Position numbers and translations under genes: made by a program. From contig CAJTTG010000009.1 in assembly GCA_910579185.1 (NCBI GenBank), positions 32,736 to 96,735 of the forward strand: a stretch of DNA of 64,000 nucleotides. The letters run 5' to 3'. This stretch comes from an uncultured Muribaculaceae bacterium (lineage in GTDB: Bacteria > Bacteroidota > Bacteroidia > Bacteroidales > Muribaculaceae). Every line of letters starts with the position of its first letter. The stretch's first letter is position 1. Below the pieces are notes generated by a model. That model was not told the DNA's origin. It ran no database searches and was given only the letters and a program-made list of their open reading frames with translations. Of the stretch, positions 8,550 to 16,225 are shown piece by piece.

Positions 8550-10593
8550 CAACGCCTCCACATCCTTTGCCGGCCGGATATTCAACGCATTCCGGAGATC
8601 GACACTCTGCTCGGTGCTGATCAATTTGGTGTGGGTCTACCTACTGTATGAAGTGTGCCGTCTGGTCTTTCTCTGGGTCAACTGGGGATCTCTGGGCGAG
8701 ACAATGACATGGAGTGTTTTCCTCTCGGCTCTCAGTGGGGGCTGGCGGTTTGATTCCTCGGCAATTTTCTATACCAACAGCCTCTACATACTTCTCGCAC
8801 TACTTCCACTCCACATCAAGGAGGGACGCCGCGGCTACCGCGCTGTGCTGAAATGGCTTTACGTTGGGATCAACGCCCTCTGCCTGCTGATCAATCTGGC
8901 CGACACGGTGTTTTTTGAATTCCGCGGCCACCGCACCACGTCGGCGATATTCCGCGAGTTCGGCAACGAGAGCAATCTCGGGTCGATAGTGGGTACAGAA
9001 ACACTCAGCCATTGGTATTTAGTGGTTCTATTCGCGGTCATGGTCTATCTACTGATCAAGCTATACCGACAGCCGGCAGGATGTAGATATAGTGGCGGAC
9101 GCGCCATGGCGCAGTCTCCACATGACGGTGAGGCCGAAACTCCACGCAAACCCTTGTGGCGATATTATGCAGTAGGAATAGTTATTCTTGCCATCATGGG
9201 TCTGGCAGCTGTCTGCGGCATGCGCGGCAACATCTTCTTCCTGTCGGCAACACGTCCGATATCGGTCAATTACGCCTTCCGTTATGTAGACCAGCCTATC
9301 CAGACCGGCCTTGTACTGAACACCCCGTTCTCCATGATCCGCACCATAGGCCAGAACGCAATGGAAACGCCCGAATACTACACCCAGGCCGAACTTGACG
9401 CAATATACACCCCTGTCCACACGCCTCAACCGGGAATAGAGAAGCGGCGCAAAAACGTCGTAATCCTGATGGTGGAGAGCTTCGCCCAGGAGTTCATCGG
9501 AGGCCTCAACAAGGATCTTGACGGCGGCACCTACAAGGGCTACACTCCCTATACCGACGCGATGCTGGATTCCTGCATGTACTTCGAGACAATGCTGTGC
9601 AACACCTATTTCAGCATCGACGCACCGCCATCGGTACTGGCGTCGATTCCACGTTTCGAACGCTCATTCGTAGTGTCGCCCCATTCACTCAACCATATCA
9701 ACTCGATTGCAAGCGAACTGAAAAACGAGGGCTATACCTCGGCTTTCTTCCACGGCGCGGACAATGAATCGCTTGGCTTCCACGCCTTCACCCGTCAGGC
9801 CGGCTTCGAACGCTACTATGGACAGGACGAGTTCTATGCCGATCCACGCTTCGGTGGCAAGGCGGAATTCGACGGCACATGGGGAGTCTGGGACGAACCG
9901 TTCCTGCAATTCTTCTGCGCGACACTGACTGAGCTGCCACAGCCATTCGTGGCGGCGGTGTTCACCCTGTCGTCGCATCATCCGTTCAAGATTCCGGCCA
10001 AATATGCCGACCGATTCAAGGATGAAGGCCTGTTCGAACTCCATAAATGTATCCGCTACACAGATTATTCGATCCATCAATTCTTTGAATCGGCACGTAA
10101 GCAGCCATGGTTCGACAACACGATCTTTGTCCTGACAGCCGACCATACCAGTGCCAAACGCACCCATGCTGAATACAAGACCACGATGGGCGACTACCGC
10201 GTTCCAATCCTGATCTATGACCCGAGCGGCGAATTGCCACGTGGTCAGCAGCCGGGAATCGCCCAACAGATCGACATCATGCCGACTCTGCTCAACTATC
10301 TCGGCTACGACCGTCCATACGTTGCATTCGGCAAAGATCTGCTCAACACACCGGCAGAAGATAGCTGGGCTTTTGCAGCCAATTCCATCCCCACATACGT
10401 CAAAGGGGACTATGTAATGACATTCGACGGATCAGAACCTGTCAGCCTATTCAACTACCGGGAGGATCCACTTGAGAACAACAACCTCGTAGGCAAAGGA
10501 TTGCCGCAGGAAGCCGAAATGCTCCGCGAGGTGAAAGCTATAGTCCAGTCCTACCTGACACGAATGAACAACGATCAACTGACGGCAAGATGA
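8524..10593 (+). CDS. LTA-synthase-like membrane phosphotransferase (second paralog)
   Basis: 689-aa protein with about five membrane segments in residues 18-240 and a periplasmic alkaline phosphatase-superfamily domain. Landmarks are VVILMVESFAQEF (metal-binding Glu), NTYFSIDAPPSVLASIPRF (nucleophile region), TLSSHHPFKIP and LTADHTSAKRTH. ATG 8536 is an alternative start. The loop before the last membrane segment (about residues 190-214) contains a copy of the dispersed intergenic hairpin repeat at 9097-9116, so this linker may have been acquired by repeat insertion. Context suggests modification of LPS or a surface glycan with a phospholipid headgroup; substrate unknown. Overlaps the next gene by ATGA. 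Confidence 0.86.
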   Translation: MTTKMTTNNNASTSFAGRIFNAFRRSTLCSVLINLVWVYLLYEVCRLVFLWVNWGSLGETMTWSVFLSALSGGWRFDSSAIFYTNSLYILLALLPLHIKEGRRGYRAVLKWLYVGINALCLLINLADTVFFEFRGHRTTSAIFREFGNESNLGSIVGTETLSHWYLVVLFAVMVYLLIKLYRQPAGCRYSGGRAMAQSPHDGEAETPRKPLWRYYAVGIVILAIMGLAAVCGMRGNIFFLSATRPISVNYAFRYVDQPIQTGLVLNTPFSMIRTIGQNAMETPEYYTQAELDAIYTPVHTPQPGIEKRRKNVVILMVESFAQEFIGGLNKDLDGGTYKGYTPYTDAMLDSCMYFETMLCNTYFSIDAPPSVLASIPRFERSFVVSPHSLNHINSIASELKNEGYTSAFFHGADNESLGFHAFTRQAGFERYYGQDEFYADPRFGGKAEFDGTWGVWDEPFLQFFCATLTELPQPFVAAVFTLSSHHPFKIPAKYADRFKDEGLFELHKCIRYTDYSIHQFFESARKQPWFDNTIFVLTADHTSAKRTHAEYKTTMGDYRVPILIYDPSGELPRGQQPGIAQQIDIMPTLLNYLGYDRPYVAFGKDLLNTPAEDSWAFAANSIPTYVKGDYVMTFDGSEPVSLFNYREDPLENNNLVGKGLPQEAEMLREVKAIVQSYLTRMNNDQLTAR
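9094..9118 (+). repeat. Intragenic copy of dispersed hairpin repeat (type B)
   Basis: GGAC + perfect palindrome GCGCCATGGCGC + AGTC, the same core as the intergenic copy at 11951-11970. Here it is translated in frame as part of a periplasmic/cytoplasmic loop (GGRAMAQS). Confidence 0.75.
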
Positions 10594-11705
10594 AGATTGG
10601 ATTCGACGCAAAGAAAGCGATTGTCAACCGCACGGGAATCGGGAACTACAGCCGTCGAGTGGCCGTGGCATTGAGCGAGACCTACCCCGATGATGATTTC
10701 GTGATGTTCGGGCCAAGGAAGCAACCGGTGGAGCCGATAGCCTCCCATGAAAACCTGAGCTATGCTTATCCGCCGGCATTGGGGGGGAAGCTGACCTACG
10801 AGCTATGGCGCAACCGATTCCTGCGAGGCCGTCTGCGTCGGGATGGGATCGACGTGTACCATGGGCTGAGCAATGAGATCCCGATGGGTCTTGACCACTC
10901 AGGGACACGCACAGTGGTCACAATCCATGATCTCATCTTCCTGACGCGACCTGAGACATTCAAGCCGGGAATGAGGATGAAGCTGAAGAAAAAGACACTA
11001 TATGCGTGCCGGCATGCCGACCGCATCATAGCCATCAGCCAGCGCACGGCCGACGATATTGTAAGGCTCTATGGGATTGATCCGGCGAAGATTGATATTG
11101 TCTATCAAAGTATCGACAGCGTGTATTTCAATCCGGTTGCTGATGAACGGAAGGCTGAAATTCGCGATAAGTACCGGTTGCCGGAACGCTATATCCTCTG
11201 CGTAGGGACAATAGAGCAACGCAAGAATCAGGAACTAATCATCAAGGCGTTGCCGAAGTTGCCGAAGGATATCTGCGCCGTGATAGCCGGCCGCCCCACC
11301 CCTTATCAGCAACGACTTGAAACTTTGGCTTCGGAGCTTGGAGTGGGCGACCGTGTAACGATTCTGAACGGGGTGCCGACAGCCGATCTGCCGGGGTTGT
11401 ATCAGAATGCGGCCATATTCTGTTTGCCATCGATTTATGAGGGGTTCGGTCTTCCTGTAGCAGAAGCGCTTGCATCGAGGGTTCCTGTGATCGCAGCCAC
11501 GGGATCGTGCCTGGAAGAGGCCGGAGGACCGGATTCGATATATATTGATCCGGAAGATGACACGGCATTGGCCGAGGCCGTTATGAAGATCACAGGTGAT
11601 GAAGCACTACGCCGGAATATGATAGAGCATGGCGCGGAATTTGCCAAGCGTTTTTCAGATGCCACAATGGCCAAGGAGTTGATGGCAGTATATGGGAAAT
11701 GTTGA
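10590..11705 (+). CDS. Glycosyltransferase family 4
   Basis: 371-aa retaining GT-B enzyme, cytoplasmic. Seen: acceptor-domain start IGFDAKKAIVNRTGIGNYSR, the domain boundary stretch YILCVGTIEQRKNQELII (about residue 203), and the donor-site motif PSIYEGFGLPVAEALASRVPVIA (in part, near 282-304) with the E-x7-E pair. Overlaps the upstream phosphotransferase stop by ATGA and is the last gene of the glycan block; the dispersed repeat region follows. Donor and acceptor not determinable. Confidence 0.9.
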   Translation: MKIGFDAKKAIVNRTGIGNYSRRVAVALSETYPDDDFVMFGPRKQPVEPIASHENLSYAYPPALGGKLTYELWRNRFLRGRLRRDGIDVYHGLSNEIPMGLDHSGTRTVVTIHDLIFLTRPETFKPGMRMKLKKKTLYACRHADRIIAISQRTADDIVRLYGIDPAKIDIVYQSIDSVYFNPVADERKAEIRDKYRLPERYILCVGTIEQRKNQELIIKALPKLPKDICAVIAGRPTPYQQRLETLASELGVGDRVTILNGVPTADLPGLYQNAAIFCLPSIYEGFGLPVAEALASRVPVIAATGSCLEEAGGPDSIYIDPEDDTALAEAVMKITGDEALRRNMIEHGAEFAKRFSDATMAKELMAVYGKC

Positions 11706-11999
11706 GAATAGAGAACAGAGTATAGGGTATAGAGTTGGAGAGATTAGAGTGGGAGAGATTAGAGTTGAGGGAGTGAGATGGGTGCCGAAATCATCCCCCA
11801 CGCCTGTAGGGATATAACTGTATATTTACCTTTGGGCTTGTAGTAGCGGTAGACGGCTCGGAGAGCCGTTACCCCGACATGGGATCAATGCATGTAGGGC
11901 AACCCAATCACTATTACTTAGAAATAAGCGCATAGCACGTAGGTAAAGCCGGACGCGCCATGGCGCAGTCCCTACTGGAGAGCCGTTAAGATATCAGAC
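11706..11999. repeat. Composite intergenic repeat (311-base gap without genes)
   Basis: Contains three parts seen again elsewhere. First, GAGTATAG/GAGAGATTAGAG tracts at 11706-11785. Second, the type A hairpin ACGGCT-CGGAG-AGCCGT followed by TACCCCGAC at 11853-11877. Third, the type B hairpin GGAC-GCGCCATGGCGC-A-GTCC at 11951-11971 followed by a partial A arm. No coding potential seen. Confidence 0.75.
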
Positions 12000-12016
12000 A
12001 ATTACATATTGAGAAA

Positions 12017-12496
12017 TCAGAGGGTACGGGAGATGCCTTCGAACTGTTCGGTCAGGGAGACAAATGTTTCGTCGAGGGGCGCGCCCTGACGGGTTGCTGG
12101 GTCGAAGCCGGCAAGGATTGTGCGTCCGATGCATTTGGTCGATCCGGTCTTTTTGCTGACCACACGCTGCTCTATTGTGAAGCTGCGATGCCCGATATGA
12201 GCCACTGATGTCCAGACTTGCAATGGTTCGGTGAAATATGATGGCTCGAAGAAGTCGCAGTTGACATTGACAACAACGGCTTTAAGATCGGCCATGGAGA
12301 AGCGTCCACCGGAAACAGCAAGGAAATAGTCTATCTTGCCGAGATCCATGAAGGAGAAATAGACATTGTTGTTGACATGGCCGAGCATGTCGATGTCGGC
12401 AAAACGTGTCTGAAGATCCACCACATGGCGGAATGGATGGGAAGCAGCAGGAACACGTGGATTATCGGAAGGAAGAAGTGTTGGATCGGAAAGCAT
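12017..12496 (-). CDS. Acyl-CoA/acyl-ACP thioesterase, hot-dog fold
   Basis: 159-aa protein of the 4-hydroxybenzoyl-CoA thioesterase-like family. The motif FADIDMLGHVNNNVYFSFMDLGK (in part, about residues 32-54) contains the catalytic-type Asp and the GHVNN signature. No signal peptide; cytoplasmic. It would hydrolyse a fatty acyl or aromatic CoA thioester; substrate unknown. Its start at 12496 follows a composite repeat, so its promoter is unclear. It is on the same strand as DUF721-recF but separated from them by 147 bases of repeat. Confidence 0.82.
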   Translation of the reverse strand: MLSDPTLLPSDNPRVPAASHPFRHVVDLQTRFADIDMLGHVNNNVYFSFMDLGKIDYFLAVSGGRFSMADLKAVVVNVNCDFFEPSYFTEPLQVWTSVAHIGHRSFTIEQRVVSKKTGSTKCIGRTILAGFDPATRQGAPLDETFVSLTEQFEGISRTL

Positions 12497-12512
12497 GGGA
12501 AGAATCTGTAGA

Positions 12513-12602
12513 GGTTAGAGTATAGAGTATAGAGTATAGAGTTGGAGAGATTAGGGTTGAGGGGGACGGTAGACGGCTCGGAGAGCCGTTACCCCGACAG
12601 GG
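12513..12602. repeat. Composite intergenic repeat
   Basis: Tandem GAGTATA units (three near 12517-12541), then GTTGGAGAGATTAG, then the type A hairpin ACGGCT-CGGAG-AGCCGT with TTACCCCGACAG at 12573-12600. Same order as at 11.7 kb. Confidence 0.75.
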
Positions 12603-12643
12603 CGAGTGGGTGGGTTATGCTGAATATTAAATAATTAGGATTG

Positions 12644-12937
12644 TCAGTGGAGGATGATGTCTGTGATGGCTTGGGAGCCGACGGCGGTGTTGAGCTGTTC
12701 GATGAGTTTTTTCCGCAGGAATGAAAGCTCGTTTTTCAACGGCGCGGAGGATATGTGGACATGCAGGCACCCGTTGTCGTCGACATAGCGTTTGTAGGTG
12801 TAGCGGTTGACTCCGGGACCTACAATCTCGGGCCAGAGGTAGCAAGCCTGATGCCTTGCCATAGTATCGGACGCGCCGGCGAGTGCCATGTTCTCATCAA
12901 AGATCTCGGCAAAGGATTTGGGTTCAGTGCGCTTCAT
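12644..12937 (-). CDS. DUF721 (DciA-like) protein
   Basis: 97-aa protein that starts one base inside the recF stop (TAATG), so translationally coupled to recF. The stretch WPEIVGPGVNRYTYKRYVDDNGCL followed by HISSAPLKNELSFLRKKLIEQLN has the DUF721 pattern (W-x-x-x-V-G; L-x-V-x-x-S-x-x-x-x-x-E-L). DciA proteins of this family act with the replicative helicase; the coupling to recF fits a DNA replication or repair role. Short form, as usual in Bacteroidetes. Function inferred from family only. Confidence 0.85.
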   Translation of the reverse strand: MKRTEPKSFAEIFDENMALAGASDTMARHQACYLWPEIVGPGVNRYTYKRYVDDNGCLHVHISSAPLKNELSFLRKKLIEQLNTAVGSQAITDIILH

Positions 12938-14043
12938 TATTCAGCCAAAGGTTTGAAAGCGCCGTCAACGACATGCCACATACGATAGTGGCCGCCAGTT
13001 CCTGACATTATGTCGTCGAGGTGTTCGCGGTTTGTATCGGTAATGAAAATCTGTCCGAATTCATCGGCTGTCACGAGCTTCATTATCCGGGCTACTCGGT
13101 CGCGGTCGAGCTTGTCGAATATATCGTCGAGCAGAAGAAGCGGACGTATGGATGTTGCGCGATGGAGGAAGTCGTATTGCGCGAGCCGCAGGGCTATGGT
13201 AAACGTCTTGCACTGCCCTTGCGATCCGGTGCGTCGCAATGGCATCTCGTCGAGGGTCATTCCAATATCATCGCGATGCGGCCCAACGGATGTGTGTCGC
13301 ACAATCTCATCGTGGCGGCGTGCGTTGTCGAGAGCCGCGCCGAGAGTCGGTGCACCGCTGTCGGCAACAGAGCTATTATAGACAATGCCTACAGACTCGC
13401 CCTCTCCGGCAATAGCATGATAGTAGCGTGAGAACAGCCCCGAAAGGGTGTCAATCCAGGTTTGACGAGCGCGGCAGATATATTCAGCGGACATCTCCAT
13501 TGTCAGCTCCACGGCTTCATAGAGCGTGTGATCGACCGAACCGTCGCGCAGCAGCCGGTTGCGCTGTTCAAGAGCCGAAGCATAGCGGATGAGCGCATCA
13601 AGATAGCGTCGGTCGCTCTGGGATATCACCATGTCCATCCACCGGCGGCGTTCCTCGCCGGAGCCGCGAATCAGGTCAATGTCCTGTGGGGCGGCCATCA
13701 CGAGCGGAAATGTGCCTATATGATCGCTCAGGCGAGTGTACTCCTTTCCTCCACGCCGCAAACTCTTGCGCTTGCCACGAGCCATTCCGAGAGTCAGTTC
13801 CTCTGGGGTATCGCGTCGGAGATAGTTGGCTTTAGCCGTCAGGAAATCCTCACCCCGGCGCATCAGCATAGCATCAGTCATGCCGGAAAAGCTCTTGCAG
13901 AAGCTAAGATAGTGGATAGCATCAAGCAGGTTGCTCTTACCCATGCCGTTATTGCCCAGAAAACAATTTATTTTCGGGGAGAAGTCGAGCTGCGCCTCGG
14001 CTATGTTCTTAAAATTCGTAAGAGAAAGGTGGATCAGTTGCAT
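12937..14043 (-). CDS. recF: DNA replication and repair protein RecF
   Basis: 368-aa SMC-like ATPase that helps load RecA at gaps. Walker A is GNNGMGKSN (residues 30-38), signature region near GSQGQCKTFTIALRLAQ, Walker B LLLLDDIFDKLD, then ITDTNREHL. I chose the ATG at 14043 (MQLIHLSLTNFKNI, the family start); the frame is open 120 bases further upstream but those residues are not family-like. A -7 box lies 8 bases before this ATG. Downstream DUF721 is translationally coupled. Confidence 0.95.
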   Translation of the reverse strand: MQLIHLSLTNFKNIAEAQLDFSPKINCFLGNNGMGKSNLLDAIHYLSFCKSFSGMTDAMLMRRGEDFLTAKANYLRRDTPEELTLGMARGKRKSLRRGGKEYTRLSDHIGTFPLVMAAPQDIDLIRGSGEERRRWMDMVISQSDRRYLDALIRYASALEQRNRLLRDGSVDHTLYEAVELTMEMSAEYICRARQTWIDTLSGLFSRYYHAIAGEGESVGIVYNSSVADSGAPTLGAALDNARRHDEIVRHTSVGPHRDDIGMTLDEMPLRRTGSQGQCKTFTIALRLAQYDFLHRATSIRPLLLLDDIFDKLDRDRVARIMKLVTADEFGQIFITDTNREHLDDIMSGTGGHYRMWHVVDGAFKPLAE

Positions 14044-14051
14044 TTCAAATG

Positions 14052-14059
14052 CAAATTTA
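14052..14059 (-). promoter_or_regulatory. -7 box of recF
   Basis: TAAATTTG on the minus strand, eight bases from the recF ATG. Very short or no leader. A clear -33 was not seen. Confidence 0.55.
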
Positions 14060-14247
14060 CAAAAAAATTTCCATATTTTTGCCTGCATCAACACCACACG
14101 CTGCCCCACGATGGCCTGAAATGTTGACACATATATTAGATCACAAGAAAGAACCAATTTCATAGTACTGAACTAACCCTGAAGCTTCTCAAATTCTTTT
14201 TTGTGTGACGGATGGGGGATAGGGTTGCGGAAACAGGAAAAAAGCGT

Positions 14248-14255
14248 TAACTTTG
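14248..14255 (+). promoter_or_regulatory. -7 box of DUF1846 gene
   Basis: TAACTTTG, nine bases from ATG 14265. It makes the TTG at 14253 impossible as a start if this promoter is used. Confidence 0.6.
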
Positions 14256-14264
14256 CATTCCGTT

Positions 14265-15728
14265 ATGACATACGGATTCGACAACGACAAGTACCTTAAA
14301 ATTCAGTCCGAACACATCAAAGAGCGCATAGCGCAGTTCGGGAATAAGCTCTATCTGGAGCTTGGTGGCAAACTATTTGACGATCATCACGCAAGCCGCG
14401 TGCTGCCGGGCTTCCAGCCCGATATCAAGCTGCAGATGCTCAGTCAGCTTCAAGACAGCGCGGAGATAGTTATAGTGATCAGCGCAAAGGATATCGAGAA
14501 GAACAAGGTTCGTCAGGATCTCGGCATCACCTACGACATGGACGTGTTGCGTCTGCGCGGCGAGTTCCAGAAGCGCGGTTTCATGGTCGGATCGGTGGTC
14601 ATCACCCACTATAACGGCCAGATGAGCGCGGATGCTTTCCGCCGGCGTCTGGAACGTCTGGGAATCACGACTTATTACCACTACACTATCGAGGGATATC
14701 CGAACAACGTAGGACTTATAGCCTCGGACGAGGGTTTCGGCCACAATGACTACATAGAGACCACTCGACCGTTGGTGATCGTGACAGCCCCGGGGCCTGG
14801 CAGCGGCAAGATGGCCGTCTGTCTGAGCCAGCTCTATAATGAACACAAGCGCGGCATCGAGGCCGGATATGCCAAGTTCGAGACATTCCCGGTGTGGAGT
14901 CTGCCGCTGAAACACCCTGTCAACATAGCCTACGAGGCTGCCACTGCCGACCTGAACGACGTGAACATGATCGACCCGTTCCATCTGGAGGCTTACGGCA
15001 AGACGGCCATCAACTATAACCGCGACATTGAGATATTCCCGGTTCTTAACGCATTGTTTGAAGGGATCTACGGTGAAAATCCCTACAAATCGCCAACAGA
15101 CATGGGTGTGAACATGGTCGGTTTCTGCATCAGCGACGACGAAGTGTGCTGCACGGCATCGAAGAATGAGATTATCCGCCGCTATTACACGGCTCTGAAC
15201 CAGCTTGCGCAGGGCAACGGCTCAGACAACGAGGTCAACAAGATCGCGCTTCTGATGAAGCAGGCCAAGATAGACACGAGCTTCCGCCGGTGTGTGCAGG
15301 CAGCCAAGGATCGCGCCGAAAGCAGCGGCAAGCCCTGTTCGGCCATCGAACTTTCCGACGGGACGATAATCACCGCCGAATCCGGCGATCTGCTCGGCCC
15401 GAGCGCGGCATTGCTTCTGAACACGCTGAAACATCTTGCCGGAATAGACCACAGCATCAAACTGATCCCCCAGCAGATGATAGAGCCTATCCAGCATACG
15501 AAGATCAACTATCTGCGCAGCCATAACCCGAGACTCCACACGGACGAGGTGCTGGTGGCACTGTCGGTTCTCAGCACACGCGACGAAAACTGCCGCCGCG
15601 CCCTGGAGTGCCTGCCGGCGCTTGAGGGCTGTCAGGCTCATTCGACGGTGATGCTCGGCGAGGTAGACCACAAGATATTCAAGAAACTCCGCGTAGGTCT
15701 GACCTGCGAGCCTGTGCGCAAGAAATAA
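14265..15728 (+). CDS. DUF1846 domain protein
   Basis: 487-aa cytoplasmic protein. It begins MTYGFDNDKYLKIQSEHIKERI and has ELGGKLFDDHHASRVLPGF and VTAPGPGSGKMAVCLSQLYNEH, all typical of the DUF1846 family, which is widespread in gut Firmicutes and Bacteroidetes. The GPGSGK stretch near residue 170 looks like a P-loop-type nucleotide-binding site. Molecular role unknown to me. ATG 14265 was preferred to the TTG at 14253 because the -7 box overlaps the latter. It is transcribed divergently from recF. Confidence 0.88.
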   Translation: MTYGFDNDKYLKIQSEHIKERIAQFGNKLYLELGGKLFDDHHASRVLPGFQPDIKLQMLSQLQDSAEIVIVISAKDIEKNKVRQDLGITYDMDVLRLRGEFQKRGFMVGSVVITHYNGQMSADAFRRRLERLGITTYYHYTIEGYPNNVGLIASDEGFGHNDYIETTRPLVIVTAPGPGSGKMAVCLSQLYNEHKRGIEAGYAKFETFPVWSLPLKHPVNIAYEAATADLNDVNMIDPFHLEAYGKTAINYNRDIEIFPVLNALFEGIYGENPYKSPTDMGVNMVGFCISDDEVCCTASKNEIIRRYYTALNQLAQGNGSDNEVNKIALLMKQAKIDTSFRRCVQAAKDRAESSGKPCSAIELSDGTIITAESGDLLGPSAALLLNTLKHLAGIDHSIKLIPQQMIEPIQHTKINYLRSHNPRLHTDEVLVALSVLSTRDENCRRALECLPALEGCQAHSTVMLGEVDHKIFKKLRVGLTCEPVRKK

Positions 15729-15821
15729 GGATTCTTTAACATCCGCCATCCCAACTTCTTTGTCCGGAATCTGTTTTTATCAGTGGATTCAGAAAATCAA
15801 AAACTATAAAAACATACGACT

Positions 15822-16133
15822 ATGGACAAGATGAAAGAAAAAAGATCCTACTACTTCAATGTTATTGAAGCCAAGGACGGCAAGATGAGCGAAGTTATGA
15901 ACTTTAATTTCGGCGGCCACCACGATTTAGCCCAGATGGTTGAGAACACCGAGGCCAAAGGTCTGTTTGAAAAAGACAAACATGCCAAGGAATTCGTGGT
16001 TGCGATGCGCCTTATGCATCATGTGATCAAGAAAAACGCCGACAATCCCCTGTTCGCAGAATTTGCCCCTCAGTTCGAGGCCTTCAAGAATCAGGTAAGA
16101 AAACAGGTTCATTGCTGCAACAAGGATAAATAA
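15822..16133 (+). CDS. Small cytoplasmic protein, DUF3861-like
   Basis: 103-aa protein. The pattern of a beta-rich N-terminus, then HHDLAQMVENTEAKGLFEKD, FVVAMRLMHHVIKKN and NPLFAEFAPQFEAFKNQVRK resembles DUF3861 proteins as I remember them (…NPLFxEFxPxFxxFMKxLK). The tail has a CC pair followed by NKDK. Function unknown. It ends 24 bases before a strong terminator, so it is probably a monocistronic transcript. Confidence 0.65.
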   Translation: MDKMKEKRSYYFNVIEAKDGKMSEVMNFNFGGHHDLAQMVENTEAKGLFEKDKHAKEFVVAMRLMHHVIKKNADNPLFAEFAPQFEAFKNQVRKQVHCCNKDK

Positions 16134-16156
16134 TCCTGCACAAGCAGAAAAATATA

Positions 16157-16196
16157 CCGGCCCGGTATCAGGAATGATGCCGGGTCGGCTATTTTT
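16157..16196 (+). terminator. Intrinsic terminator after DUF3861-like gene
   Basis: Stem CCG-G-CCCGG / CCGGG-T-CGG, 15-base loop, then CTATTTTT. The tex -7 box follows at once. Confidence 0.8.
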
Positions 16197-16198
16197 CA

Positions 16199-16206
16199 TA
16201 ACTTTG
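16199..16206 (+). promoter_or_regulatory. -7 box of tex
   Basis: TAACTTTG, 19 bases before ATG 16226. Confidence 0.6.
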
Positions 16207-16225
16207 CCCGACAAAAACAATCCCA

